Below, piece by piece: positions 8,424 through 16,174 of a stretch of 64,000 nucleotides of DNA (its first letter is position 1; each line of letters begins with the position of its first letter). The stretch is from an uncultured Oscillospiraceae bacterium. GTDB lineage: Bacteria > Bacillota > Clostridia > Oscillospirales > Acutalibacteraceae. The stretch is taken from NCBI GenBank assembly GCA_902492455.1, contig CABULH010000017.1:1-64000 (forward strand), read 5' to 3'. A program made the position numbers and the translations under genes. Under the pieces are notes generated by a model. The model saw only the letters and a program-made list of their open reading frames with translations, did no database searches and was not told the DNA's origin.

Positions 8424-9230
8424 TCAGCTGCCGGTGGAGCGGTAGCGGCTCACCCCGAACCGCCACATCCCCAGGGAGATTCCCAGAAAAAGAAGGCCGA
8501 CAGGCAGGGAGAGCAGCCCCTTCCACAGGGGCTCTCCCCAGCCGCCTATCACCGAGGCGGGATAGTAGCTCACCAGCAGGATGGGCACCAGGAAGGTGAA
8601 GAGCAGCCGCAGGGGCCGGGGCTGGTATTCCGGCGGAATCCGGGTGATCTGATACCCGGCGTTGGTGAGAATATAAATCCAATCCAGTCCCTTGACCGAG
8701 AAAAAGGCGACGCCGGAGGTGAGGACGAACACCCCGGCATAGAGAATACAGCCTCCCGCCAGGGCCAGGAGAAGGAGCAGCATCCGGCCGGGGGTGAAGG
8801 GAAGGCCCAGCCGGGCCATGCACCACAGGGAGACGGCCACGCCGCTCACCGCCCGGGAGAGCCGGTTGATCTGGAAGGCGGAAGCCGCCACCTGGAGGAA
8901 GGTGGACCGGGGCCGCAGCAGCACCCGGTCGAACTCCCCGCCCTGGACCATCCGCCAGGGGAAGCAGTCGAAGCCCCGGAAGAGCAGCTCCGCCAGACCG
9001 AAGGCGGCCACGGCCATGGCGTACATCAACAGAATCCGCTCCATCGACCAGGGCCCGATGGAGCCGAACCGGCGGAAGAGAAACAGGGTGCCGATGGGAT
9101 CGGTCACCACCACCACGATGGTGTGAAGGAAGAGCAGGGGCCAGCCTTTATATTGCAGCCCGGATAGAAAGTGCAGCCGGATATACCGGCCGTAGAGCCG
9201 CAGGCCGTTCATTTTCCGCAGGGACGCCAT
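8424..9230 (-). CDS. ABC-2 family exporter permease (COG3694-like), first pair
   Basis: A 268-residue membrane protein; start 9230 has AAGGAGG 9 nt upstream, just after the upstream permease. The landmarks match the permease at 5874-6650: LLFRGFDCFPWRM, EFDRVLLRPRSTF and WRFGVSRYRSTGS. Six hydrophobic helices are visible. It is expected to dimerise with the product of 9236-10087. The frame can be read much further upstream, but that extension lies antisense-like within the neighbouring permease and is not real. Confidence 0.85.
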   Translation of the reverse strand: MASLRKMNGLRLYGRYIRLHFLSGLQYKGWPLLFLHTIVVVVTDPIGTLFLFRRFGSIGPWSMERILLMYAMAVAAFGLAELLFRGFDCFPWRMVQGGEFDRVLLRPRSTFLQVAASAFQINRLSRAVSGVAVSLWCMARLGLPFTPGRMLLLLLALAGGCILYAGVFVLTSGVAFFSVKGLDWIYILTNAGYQITRIPPEYQPRPLRLLFTFLVPILLVSYYPASVIGGWGEPLWKGLLSLPVGLLFLGISLGMWRFGVSRYRSTGS

Positions 9231-9235
9231 CTTTA

Positions 9236-10087
9236 TCAACCTCCTTGCACCACGATATTGCGCAGGCGTTTTTCCGTCAGCAGCCAGCCCCCGGCCAGGA
9301 AGGCGGCGGTCCAGGCCAGCTGCAGCAGCAGGGCTCCCGGCAGGGCGGCGGGGGCCATGGCGCCCAGATAGAGCCGCAGGGGGATATCCAGATACCCGGC
9401 GAAGGGCTGGAACAGCAGGAAGCTCTGGAGAAAATCCGGCCAGAGCTGCAGGGGCAGGTAAGCGCCCGAAAGGACGCTGGAAAGGAGCATCAGGGTGAAG
9501 GTGGGGCCGTTGCCCCAGGTGACGTTGAGCCGCACCGCGGCGATCAGGCCGGCGAAGGCGGAGCAGAGCAGAAAGGCGCTGCCCGCGGAGAGCAGGGCGC
9601 AGAGAAAGCCGGTCAGGGAGGCGGGAGGGCCCAGACGGTAGGCGGCGGGCATCAGCAGCCCGGCCAGCAGCACCGCGCTTCCCCGCCAGATCAAGGGGGT
9701 GAGCCGGGCGGCGGCGCTTTTCGCCAGCCAATGGAGGTAGAGGGGGAGGGGGCGGCAGAGCTCGATTCCCACGTCCCCGCTTTCGATTTTCCGCTGGATG
9801 TCGCCGTCGATGCTCATGGGCTGCATCAGAAACAGCAGCTGGGCCAGCCAGGCATAGGTCACCATTTGGGGCAGAGTCATTCCTCCGGCGGTTTCCGGCA
9901 GGGCCGCCCGGCTGCCGTAGGTGAAAAAGACGGTGTAGACGGTGATTTCGATCAGGCACCAGAAGACGCTGGTGGCCGCCCCCGCCAGGGCTGCCACGCG
10001 GTACTGCAGCCCTTCCGCCGCCTTGATGCGGAAGAGGGAGAGAAAGGCGCGGCCGTACCGGCGGCGCCCGTTTGCCGCCCCCCTCAT
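9236..10087 (-). CDS. ABC-2 family exporter permease (COG4587-like), first pair
   Basis: A 283-residue membrane protein with LFRIKAAEGLQYRVAALAGA, GIELCRPLPLYLHWLAKS, YRLGPPASLTG and the C-terminal RNIVVQGG. The ATG overlaps the ATPase stop by 4 bp (ATGA), so the subunits are translationally coupled. With the gene at 8424 it forms the membrane part of an exporter served by the ATPase just upstream. Relatives are often annotated next to daunorubicin-resistance-like ATPases, but no substrate is implied. Confidence 0.85.
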   Translation of the reverse strand: MRGAANGRRRYGRAFLSLFRIKAAEGLQYRVAALAGAATSVFWCLIEITVYTVFFTYGSRAALPETAGGMTLPQMVTYAWLAQLLFLMQPMSIDGDIQRKIESGDVGIELCRPLPLYLHWLAKSAAARLTPLIWRGSAVLLAGLLMPAAYRLGPPASLTGFLCALLSAGSAFLLCSAFAGLIAAVRLNVTWGNGPTFTLMLLSSVLSGAYLPLQLWPDFLQSFLLFQPFAGYLDIPLRLYLGAMAPAALPGALLLQLAWTAAFLAGGWLLTEKRLRNIVVQGG

Positions 10088-11067
10088 AAAGCCATCTCCC
10101 GGTACATGGCGGCGATGATGGCGTCGATGTCCTCTTCCTCCACCACGATATCCCGCAGTGGCAGGGCTTCCGCCAGCCGGGCCACGATCCGGTGGGCGGG
10201 GATCCGGCGGGGATCGAAAAAGACGGTGCAGGCGGTGCCCTCCATCCGCACCTCTTCCGCCCCTTCCACCGCCGCTGCCGGCGCCTCCCGCTCCAGGGTG
10301 GCCCGGACCCGGTGGATGGGGGCGTACCGGTCCTTGAGGGCCTGGAGGCTGCCGTCGAAGAGCAGACGGCCCCGGCCGATGGTCATGATCCGGCTGCAGA
10401 GGCTTTCCACGTCGTCCATGTCGTGGGTGGTGAGGATCATGGTGACCCCATGTTCCCGGTTCTCCCGCTGAAGAAATTCCCGCAGCGCCAGCTTAGAAAC
10501 CGCGTCCAGCCCGATGGTGGGTTCGTCCAGGAAGAGAATCCGGGGCTGATGGAGCAGGGCCGCCGCCACCTCGCAGCGCATCCGCTGGCCCAGGGAGAGC
10601 TGCCGCACCGGGGTTTTCAGCAGGGCGCTCAGCTCCAGGATGTCCGCCAGCTCGCTGAGCCGCCGCCGGTAGTTCCCCTCCGCCACGCCGTAGATATCCC
10701 GCAGCAGCTCAAAGGAATCGCTGACCGGCACATCCCACCACAGCTGGCTGCGCTGGCCGAACACCACCCCGATTTGGGAGACGTGGGCCACCCGCTGCTT
10801 CCAGGGGGTGCGGCCCAGGATGGTGCAGCTGCCCTCCTCCGGGGTGAGGATGCCGCTCATCACCTTGGCCGTGGTGGATTTTCCCGCCCCGTTGGGGCCG
10901 ATGTACCCCACCAGCTCCCCTTCCTCGATGGAGAAGCTCACGTCCTCCAGCGCCCGGACGATCCGTTTCTGCCGTTTTACCAGCCCCTTCAGCGCACCGA
11001 AGCGGCCCGGCGGCCGCTCGTATACCGTGAAGCGTTTGCCGATGTGTTCCAGGCGGATTTGCGCCAT
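10084..11067 (-). CDS. ABC transporter ATPase (COG4586-like)
   Basis: A 327-residue ATPase. It has Walker A GPNGAGKSTT, Q-loop VVFGQRSQLWW, signature LSLGQRMRCEVAAALLHQP, Walker B ILFLDEPTIGLD and the H-loop in TTHDMDDVE. After about residue 230 there is an extra domain with alternating strands, as in this subfamily. ATG 11067 fits the GGAGGAGGA site better; ATG 11073 is an alternative. It is the first gene of the six-gene operon and the only ATPase, so it probably energises both permease pairs. Confidence 0.93.
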   Translation of the reverse strand: MAQIRLEHIGKRFTVYERPPGRFGALKGLVKRQKRIVRALEDVSFSIEEGELVGYIGPNGAGKSTTAKVMSGILTPEEGSCTILGRTPWKQRVAHVSQIGVVFGQRSQLWWDVPVSDSFELLRDIYGVAEGNYRRRLSELADILELSALLKTPVRQLSLGQRMRCEVAAALLHQPRILFLDEPTIGLDAVSKLALREFLQRENREHGVTMILTTHDMDDVESLCSRIMTIGRGRLLFDGSLQALKDRYAPIHRVRATLEREAPAAAVEGAEEVRMEGTACTVFFDPRRIPAHRIVARLAEALPLRDIVVEEEDIDAIIAAMYREMAL

Positions 11068-11207
11068 GTCCATTCCTCCTCCGGTTTTGGTCCGCTCAGT
11101 ATACCATCGGAAAAGGGGAAATGCCAACCGCCTGCCGGGGGCTGGGACTCCTTTTCCCTAATCCGGAGGGGGAATGGAGGAGAATTTGCCTTTTTTCGCA
11201 AAAATGC

Positions 11208-11366
11208 TTGACAAATCACCGCTTTTTGGCTATGCTATAACCATAATCTACGTAAGAATACGTGGGGTTTTCTACCTTGTTACCTTTTAACAGGGGCTTT
11301 GTTTCTTAGCGCCATTTTTAATAGGATTGAATAGAGGGACAGCCGTTACAGACGGCTGTTTTTTTG
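11208..11366 (+). ncRNA. Promoter-leader-terminator unit: candidate cis-regulatory RNA
   Basis: TTGACA (11208-11213) and TATGCT (11231-11236) are separated by 17 nt, so transcription should start near 11243. The next 120 nt hold a small hairpin (TACGT/ACGTG near 11250-11264), a CTACC...AACAGG pairing and a strong terminator (GACAGCCGT/ACGGCTGT then T7, 11339-11366). No gene lies inside, and a methyltransferase gene with its own short leader ORF starts 160 nt later. It looks like an attenuator or riboswitch leader, or a short RNA. GGGTTTTCTACC recalls the purine aptamer junction, but the other conserved purine-riboswitch parts are absent. Class not identified. Confidence 0.55.
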
Positions 11367-11432
11367 TATCCGCCGGACCTTATGCGCGTCGGCGCTGTAG
11401 GGATAAAAACAAAAAGGAAAGGGTGAGTTCCG

Positions 11433-11489
11433 ATGAAAAAGGAGAGAAGAGCGTTCATACGGAAAAACGGGAGGGAATGCGTCCGTTAA
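11433..11489 (+). CDS. Possible 18-residue leader peptide
   Basis: A short ORF starts at ATG behind AAAGGGTGAG and encodes a very basic peptide (MKKERRAFIRKNGRECVR). Its 3' end (GGGAGGGA) can pair with TCTCCCTCC just downstream, next to the ribosome binding site of the methyltransferase at 11523. This arrangement fits translational attenuation. Evidence is positional only. Confidence 0.35.
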   Translation: MKKERRAFIRKNGRECVR

Positions 11490-11522
11490 CCGGGTCTCCC
11501 TCCTGAAAAATGGAGGAGTAAA

Positions 11523-12332
11523 ATGGCTTTTCAATGGATTAATCCCAAGGAATTTTCCTTCAACTGCCTGCTGCTGATGGACCGGTATCTAATTCGGATG
11601 GTCTGTATGGTTGACGACGAACGCTACGCCCGGCAGATGGGCATCGCGCTGGCGAACCATCCCGCAGTGGCTTGGTACTGCCAAACCAAAGCGCCGGAAG
11701 CGGCGGAAAGGGTGAAGGCGCTGATAGCCGCCGCTCCCGCCGGCTGTTCCCGGGAGGAAATCCGCGCCGCCGAATGCTTTGTCCTGGACTGGAACGACTG
11801 GGCGGTGGTCTACGTCTATCCCGAGGTGATGAACCGCAACTGTGCTTACATCTATGACTGGGACAAGAGGCGGCTGCTGGAGCTGACGGACTTCCGGGAC
11901 AAGGTGGTGCTGGATGTGGGCGCGGGCACCGGACGGCTGACCTTCGCCGCGGCGCAAGAGGCCCGGCACGTTTATGCCAGCGAACCCTGCGACCGGCTGC
12001 GGGAATACCTGCGAGAAAAAATCAGCCGGGAAGGAATCCCCAATGTTTCGGTGCTGGACGGCTTTGCAGCGTCCCTGCCCTATGAGGACGACACCTTCGA
12101 TATCGTCATGTCCGGCCATGTGGTGGGAGACGATTACGGGACGGAACTCGCGGAGCTGGAGCGGGTGGTGAAGGACGGCGGCTGGGTGCTGGACTGCATC
12201 GGCGAGAACCGCGGAAGGGCCGAGCCGGATCAGCAGATGCTGCGGCACGGCTATGAGCCGGTGTATTATTTGGGCAAAACCGGCGGAGACATCTACCGCT
12301 ACCGCAAGCAGATTCATAAGGCGCGGCGTTAG
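11523..12332 (+). CDS. Class I SAM-dependent methyltransferase
   Basis: A 269-residue protein starting at ATG 11523 behind TGGAGGAG. An N-terminal helical region of about 115 residues precedes the SAM-binding domain: VVLDVGAGTGRLTF (motif I), VYASEPCDRLREYL (motif II) and LPYEDDTFDIVMSGHVVGD with RVVKDGG (motifs IV-V). The substrate is unknown. The preceding leader RNA and leader ORF suggest inducible expression. The 3' tail (IYRYRKQIHKARR) has a degraded second copy at 13376-13422, beyond the next gene. Confidence 0.85.
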   Translation: MAFQWINPKEFSFNCLLLMDRYLIRMVCMVDDERYARQMGIALANHPAVAWYCQTKAPEAAERVKALIAAAPAGCSREEIRAAECFVLDWNDWAVVYVYPEVMNRNCAYIYDWDKRRLLELTDFRDKVVLDVGAGTGRLTFAAAQEARHVYASEPCDRLREYLREKISREGIPNVSVLDGFAASLPYEDDTFDIVMSGHVVGDDYGTELAELERVVKDGGWVLDCIGENRGRAEPDQQMLRHGYEPVYYLGKTGGDIYRYRKQIHKARR

Positions 12333-12456
12333 AATTGCATGCCTCCTCCTTACACCAACGCAAGGAGGGGGCTGATTTATCCGGGCGAGCTGGATGAGAC
12401 AATATGATCTGATTTGGTATGATGTTAGATGGTTAGTACGAATGAGGAGATTGACA

Positions 12457-13362
12457 ATGGGGTTCATACAGGTTTTTGGAAAAAGCATTTATTTTGAAAT
12501 GTTCGGCACAGAAAATGAGAAAACCTTGCTTTATCTTCATGGTGGTCCGGGAGCAAGCTGTTTGGATTTTCACAATCAAGCTAAAGCCATTGGAAAAACA
12601 CACAGAGTATTTGCTATTGACCAATACGGCGTATTGCGTTCCCAGGCGATAGGCGCTGACGAAAAATATGGAATGAGACTGCAAATTGATATGTTGGAGG
12701 AAATGCGCAGATTATGGAATATAGAAAAATGGTCTCTGATCGGGCATTCTTATGGAGGCATGCTGACCTGCCTATATGCTTCTCTCTATCCGGAGGCCGT
12801 TTCATCTGTTGTTTATGAGTGCCCCAGTTTCAATTTTGTTTTGTCTGCAAAATCCTCCGCAGTATTTTTACGGCAATATTTTCAAAACGCCGCCAATGAA
12901 GAGGGGATCAGGCGCTGTGAAAAAATAGAAAATACGATATATAGGGAAGGCGATACGGCGGTTGTAAGAGATTTGATCAACGCGCTGTCCCTGGTAACCG
13001 ATCCCAAGGTGAGAAATTATCTGCATAATGTATCGTATGAGGAGTATGCGTCCTGTTTTGTAACCGATGAAATAACAGACGAAATGTGGGCCAAAGGTCA
13101 AACGCACCTAGAGAAGCTGCTGGAGGATCCGACTATCGCGGCGGACTTTCTGCCGCTTTTGTCTCAGAATCCACAGCCTGCGCTTTGTATGACGGGCAAA
13201 TATGATCCTGTTTGCGGAGCAGACCAAATTCGTACTTTTGTTCAGCAGGCCGTCCATCCACATGTTGTGGAATTCTCAAACAGCGGTCATTTCCCGAGGA
13301 TAGAAGAAGCGGCGGCATACACCGAAAAGGTTTGCGATTTTATCCGTCAATACGGTGGGTAA
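12457..13362 (+). CDS. Alpha/beta hydrolase (proline iminopeptidase-like)
   Basis: A 301-residue protein; ATG 12457 has GAGGAGA 8 nt upstream. It shows the oxyanion motif HGGPGASCLDF, nucleophile elbow GHSYGG (about residue 97), a cap region, and late Asp (GKYDPVCGA) and His (SGHFPRIEE). HGGPG is typical of prolyl aminopeptidase-like enzymes. The gene is clearly more AT-rich than its surroundings and is flanked by two copies of a methyltransferase tail, so it was probably acquired by transfer. The exact substrate is uncertain. Confidence 0.85.
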   Translation: MGFIQVFGKSIYFEMFGTENEKTLLYLHGGPGASCLDFHNQAKAIGKTHRVFAIDQYGVLRSQAIGADEKYGMRLQIDMLEEMRRLWNIEKWSLIGHSYGGMLTCLYASLYPEAVSSVVYECPSFNFVLSAKSSAVFLRQYFQNAANEEGIRRCEKIENTIYREGDTAVVRDLINALSLVTDPKVRNYLHNVSYEEYASCFVTDEITDEMWAKGQTHLEKLLEDPTIAADFLPLLSQNPQPALCMTGKYDPVCGADQIRTFVQQAVHPHVVEFSNSGHFPRIEEAAAYTEKVCDFIRQYGG

Positions 13363-13375
13363 AATGCGAAATGAA

Positions 13376-13422
13376 AAAAGCGGAAGGGAGATCTACCGCA
13401 AGCAGATCCGCAAGGCGTAGCC
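13376..13422 (+). pseudogene. Remnant of a methyltransferase 3' end
   Basis: A short stretch reads REIYRKQIRKA then stop and closely matches the end of the gene at 11523-12332 (DIYRYRKQIHKARR). It marks the far side of the apparently inserted hydrolase gene. Confidence 0.4.
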
Positions 13423-13470
13423 GTCCATATCGGAAACTTTTGGAAAATGGTGCGGCGAGGAGGTATAACT

Positions 13471-13770
13471 ATGAACGATTTAGAGAAAATCGGTCATGAG
13501 ACGATGGTCTTTCTTCGCGGGCAGTATCGACTGAATGAAGTTGGAAACGGCATAGATGAATTGAAATTGAAACAAGGCCAGAAACCATTGTCGCCATAGG
13601 GAAATGCTTTATATTCTCAATGCGGCCAGCGTTGTGATTTATGTGTTCATTATGTGCATACCGATTACCGTTTCATGCTCCATACGGATACCCATGATGC
13701 CGATGAAATTATCTGGGGAATACTTTCCTATGTTCCGATGCGATATAAAGGAGATTTTCCTAAGAGTAAA
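13471..13770 (+). pseudogene. Decayed small gene, two frames
   Basis: An ATG at 13471 behind AGGAGG encodes MNDLEKIGHETMVFLRGQYR and continues NEVGNGIDELKLKQGQK before a stop. The next 170 bp continue in another frame as a coherent protein (SQCGQRCDLCVHYVHTDYRF...DEIIWGILSYVP). Together they look like one small gene broken by a deletion or frameshift. The CDLCVHY segment suggests a Cys-rich or DUF3788-like protein, not firmly identified. Confidence 0.4.
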
Positions 13771-13780
13771 AACTTGACAG

Positions 13781-13827
13781 AAAAACCCACCCATCTTCGC
13801 AATTCCTGCAAGGATGGGTGGGTTTTT
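13781..13827. terminator. Bidirectional terminator
   Basis: AAAAACCCACCCATC and its exact complement GATGGGTGGGTTTTT form a 15-bp stem. It lies 13 bp from the end of the leftward siroheme gene and also ends the debris region. Confidence 0.85.
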
Positions 13828-13839
13828 CAAAAGATTTTC

Positions 13840-14376
13840 CTATTTTAGAAGGGCCTCTTCGTTTTTATCCGCCCTCTCTTGGGCGGGGAGAGGGTCCGGG
13901 GACTCCGCTTTGTCCAGCTCCGCCAGCAGGCCGGGAAGCCGCTGCTCCAGCAGGTCCCGCAGGCGGGCCAGCTGTTCGGCCGGGGCGCTGCCCGACACAG
14001 CCAGGGAAACATCCTTGTACAGCACGATGCGGGGGAAGGTATAGTTCCCGAAAGCGGCGGGTCTGGAGACGTTGACCGGGACGCCTTTGGCCTTGCATTC
14101 GTCCGAAATGGCGATGTTCACCGACTCCACACCGGTGGCGGCCACGCAGATATAGGCGTTGGTGCAGTCGCCCCGGTAATAGCGGCGGGGAATATACCGG
14201 ATGGCGCGGGTTTGATCCAGTTCCCGCAGCCGGTCGCAGAGGGTGGGGCTGATCACCGTCACCTTGGCTCCGAATTTCAGCAGCGCGTCCACCTTGTCGG
14301 CGGCGTAATCGCCTCCGCCCAGGACCACGCAGTTATTTCCGTTTAAATCAATATAGAGGGGAAACCCAAACGCCAT
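13840..14376 (-). CDS. Precorrin-2 dehydrogenase (siroheme synthase N-terminal-like)
   Basis: A 178-residue protein; start 14376 has AAGGGGTGA upstream. FPLYIDLNGNNCVVLGGGDYAADKV is the NAD-binding start of MET8/CysG N-terminal domains (GGGxxA), followed by KFGAKVTVISP, YICVAATG and VNVSRPAAFGNYTFPRIV (PVNVVDxPxxCxFxxPA pattern). It oxidises precorrin-2 to sirohydrochlorin, the branch leading to siroheme and anaerobic cobalamin. It lacks the methyltransferase half of CysG. Transcription probably starts near 15000 and passes through four structured repeats. Confidence 0.85.
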   Translation of the reverse strand: MAFGFPLYIDLNGNNCVVLGGGDYAADKVDALLKFGAKVTVISPTLCDRLRELDQTRAIRYIPRRYYRGDCTNAYICVAATGVESVNIAISDECKAKGVPVNVSRPAAFGNYTFPRIVLYKDVSLAVSGSAPAEQLARLRDLLEQRLPGLLAELDKAESPDPLPAQERADKNEEALLK

Positions 14377-14469
14377 TTCTTCACCCCTTCCGCGACAGCG
14401 ATCCATGGGCCGTCAGCCTTCCCAAAGCCGCCGCGCCCCTGTTTCGGTGTCATTATAGCACAAAGTTCG

Positions 14470-14990
14470 GCGTTTGCCTGTTAGCAAACGCGAAGACACA
14501 GCCGGTGTACGGTTGCGCTCCCACCGGAAGAATGCCAGTGCGGCGAAGCCGCAGGAGGCTGTTCAAGCCGACCGGCATTCTTCAAAGAGAAAATCTTTGA
14601 TTTTCTCCAGTATACCAGGACAGCAATGCCATCGGAAGAATGCCAATGCGGCGAAGCCGCAGGAGGCTGTTCAAGTCGACCGGCATTCTTCAGAGAGAAA
14701 ATCTTCGATTTTCTCCAGTATACCAGGATGACGCTCCCACCGGAAGAATGCCAATGCGGCGAAGCCGCAGGAGGCTGTTCAAGCCGACCGGCATTCTTCA
14801 AAGAGAAAATCTTTGATTTTCTCCAGTATACCAGGACAGCAATGCCACCGGAAGAATACCGGTTTTGGACGTATGTCCAAAATGCGTGCTTCCCCTATAG
14901 CACGCAAGGCATTCTTCAAAGAGAAAATCTTTGATTTTCTCCGTTCTCTCAGCCGTCCGAAGGCTTGCAATGCAAGCCTTCGGCTTACGC
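14470..14990 (-). repeat. Structured dispersed repeat, locus 2: four tandem units, 108-bp period
   Basis: CGGAAGAAT starts at 14525, 14633, 14741 and 14849, exactly 108 bp apart. Each unit has an outer stem GAAGAATGCC/GGCATTCTTC around inner hairpins, then GAGAAAATC/GATTTTCTC. In the fourth unit the inner hairpins are replaced by TTTTGGAC/GTCCAAAA and TGCGTGC/GCACGCA with a TTCCCCTATA loop. Because 108 is divisible by three, spurious 36-residue-repeat ORFs appear on both strands. In the reverse sense the array is the leader of the siroheme gene. It is bounded by GCGTTTGC/GCAAACGC (14471-14492) and CCGAAGGCTTGC/GCAAGCCTTCGG (14957-14983). Confidence 0.85.
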
Positions 14991-14999
14991 CGTGAGGTT

Positions 15000-15028
15000 A
15001 TTATAGCATATGCCGCCAAAAATGACAA
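15000..15028 (-). promoter_or_regulatory. Strong leftward promoter ahead of the tandem repeat array
   Basis: On the minus strand, TTGTCA (15028-15023) and extended TGCTATAAT (-10 at 15005-15000) are 17 nt apart. Transcription would run through all four repeats into the gene starting at 14376. The -10 and the next 14 nt are identical to the promoter-proximal sequence at 20841-20863. Confidence 0.75.
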
Positions 15029-15086
15029 GAAAAAACCTTTACAGTAAGAAATTCTTCATAAATCCCGGTTTTTCCGGGGGTTTTTG

Positions 15087-15689
15087 TCAAAAAAGAGGGC
15101 GGATATGGGAGAAGCGCAGGGTGGCGGGGTCCATCTCCGCCTGATAGCCGCCGCCGCAGGGCAGCTGATACCGGTAGAAATCCTCGCCCTTTTCCCGGTC
15201 CTGCTCCGCCAGCCGGCTGAACAGGGTCATGATGCAGCCGCCGTGGAGCACCACCGCCGGGCGGCGGACGCTGAGCCGCCGGGTATCGGCGGCGATCTGC
15301 CGCAGGCCGCCCTCCAGCCGGGCGAAGAATTCCTCCCCGCTTTCCCCGCCGGGCGGGGCGGTCATGCCGGCGGAATCAATCCACCGGCGGTAGGCGGGGT
15401 CCTCCTTAAGCTGCTCGTAATTCTTCCCCTCAAAGCTGCCGAAATCCAGCTCCGCCAGGGAGGGGAGGCGGATAGGCACCATCATGGGATAGATCAGCCG
15501 GGCGGTTTCCAGGCAGCGCTTCAGGGGGCTGGAGTAAACCGCGTCCGCCCGGGGATACCGGCCCCGGGAGAGGGCGTCCTGGATCTGGCGGATGCCTTCC
15601 GGCGCCAGGGGCTGATCGTCCCCCTGGCCGATGTACCGCCGTTCCAGGTTACCGGCGGTGGCCCCGTGACGGATGAGAATGAGTTCCAT
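15087..15689 (-). CDS. cobC: Histidine phosphatase, probable alpha-ribazole phosphatase
   Basis: A 200-residue phosphoglycerate-mutase-like protein: LILIRHGATAGN (RHG with catalytic His), SSPLKRCLETA (second Arg), LAELDFGSFEGKNYEQL (typical of CobC/GpmB relatives) and VLHGGCIMTL (second His). In cobalamin synthesis CobC removes the phosphate from alpha-ribazole 5'-phosphate before or after CobS acts. The nearby cobS and cobT support that role; a general sugar phosphatase cannot be excluded. AAAGGAC precedes the start. Confidence 0.75.
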   Translation of the reverse strand: MELILIRHGATAGNLERRYIGQGDDQPLAPEGIRQIQDALSRGRYPRADAVYSSPLKRCLETARLIYPMMVPIRLPSLAELDFGSFEGKNYEQLKEDPAYRRWIDSAGMTAPPGGESGEEFFARLEGGLRQIAADTRRLSVRRPAVVLHGGCIMTLFSRLAEQDREKGEDFYRYQLPCGGGYQAEMDPATLRFSHIRPLF

Positions 15690-15710
15690 GGAGAATCGTC
15701 CTTTCTATGG

Positions 15711-16126
15711 GGAGATTAACGCTTTGCGTTAACTCCTGGAAAAAGTCCTTGTACGTCATAAGGGAGACGTACATTTTGCAGCTGGTGCTGCAAAACCGGC
15801 CTTTTTCCGGTTGCTTGGAGATTAACGCTGCGCGTTAACTCCTGGAAGAACTCCTGTCGGTCGGAACGACCTCCTGCGGCAAAGCCGCACCGGTGTTCTT
15901 CCGGCTACTTGGAGATTAACGCTTTGCGTTAACTCCTGGAAGAACTCCTGTCGGTCGGAACGACCTCCTGCGGCAAAGCCGCACCGGTGTTCTTCCGGCT
16001 ACTTGGAGATTAACGCTTTGCGTTAACTCCTGGAAAAAGTCCTTGCGGACCGATAAGGGAGGTCCGCATTTCGTGGCTATGCCACGAAACCGGCCTTTTC
16101 CCGCCGAGGTGGAGATTGGCGCTGTA
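15711..16126 (+). repeat. Structured dispersed repeat, locus 3: four tandem units
   Basis: GGAGATTAAC unit starts lie at 15711, 15817, 15911 and 16005, and a fifth truncated hairpin starts at 16111. Units two and three are nearly identical 94-mers with GTCG/CGAC and TGCGGC/GCCGCA inner hairpins. Units one and four are 106-mers with TGTACGTC/GACGTACA or TGCGGACC/GGTCCGCA hairpins and a loop containing ATAAGGGA. It fills the gap between two divergent genes and no other gene lies here. Confidence 0.85.
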
Positions 16127-16174
16127 CAGGGGAAGGGGATGAGGTGTATACTAGAATCCAAAGGAGGGAGAGGG

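Noticed and set aside
9231..9959. Long N-terminal extension of the permease ending at 8424
   Set aside because: It lies in another frame of the upstream permease gene, is Arg/Pro-rich, and a perfect ribosome site precedes 9230.
11240..11300. Purine riboswitch
   Set aside because: Only GGGTTTTCTACC resembles the aptamer junction; the other conserved loop and closing segments are missing.
14481..14934. ORFs of about 100 codons with 36-residue repeats on both strands
   Set aside because: They arise because the non-coding repeat period (108 bp) is divisible by three. The two strands give unrelated peptides without ribosome sites.
14470..14990. Possible CRISPR array from tandem repeats
   Set aside because: The whole 108-bp unit repeats, including what would be spacers, and it folds as hairpins; no cas genes are near.
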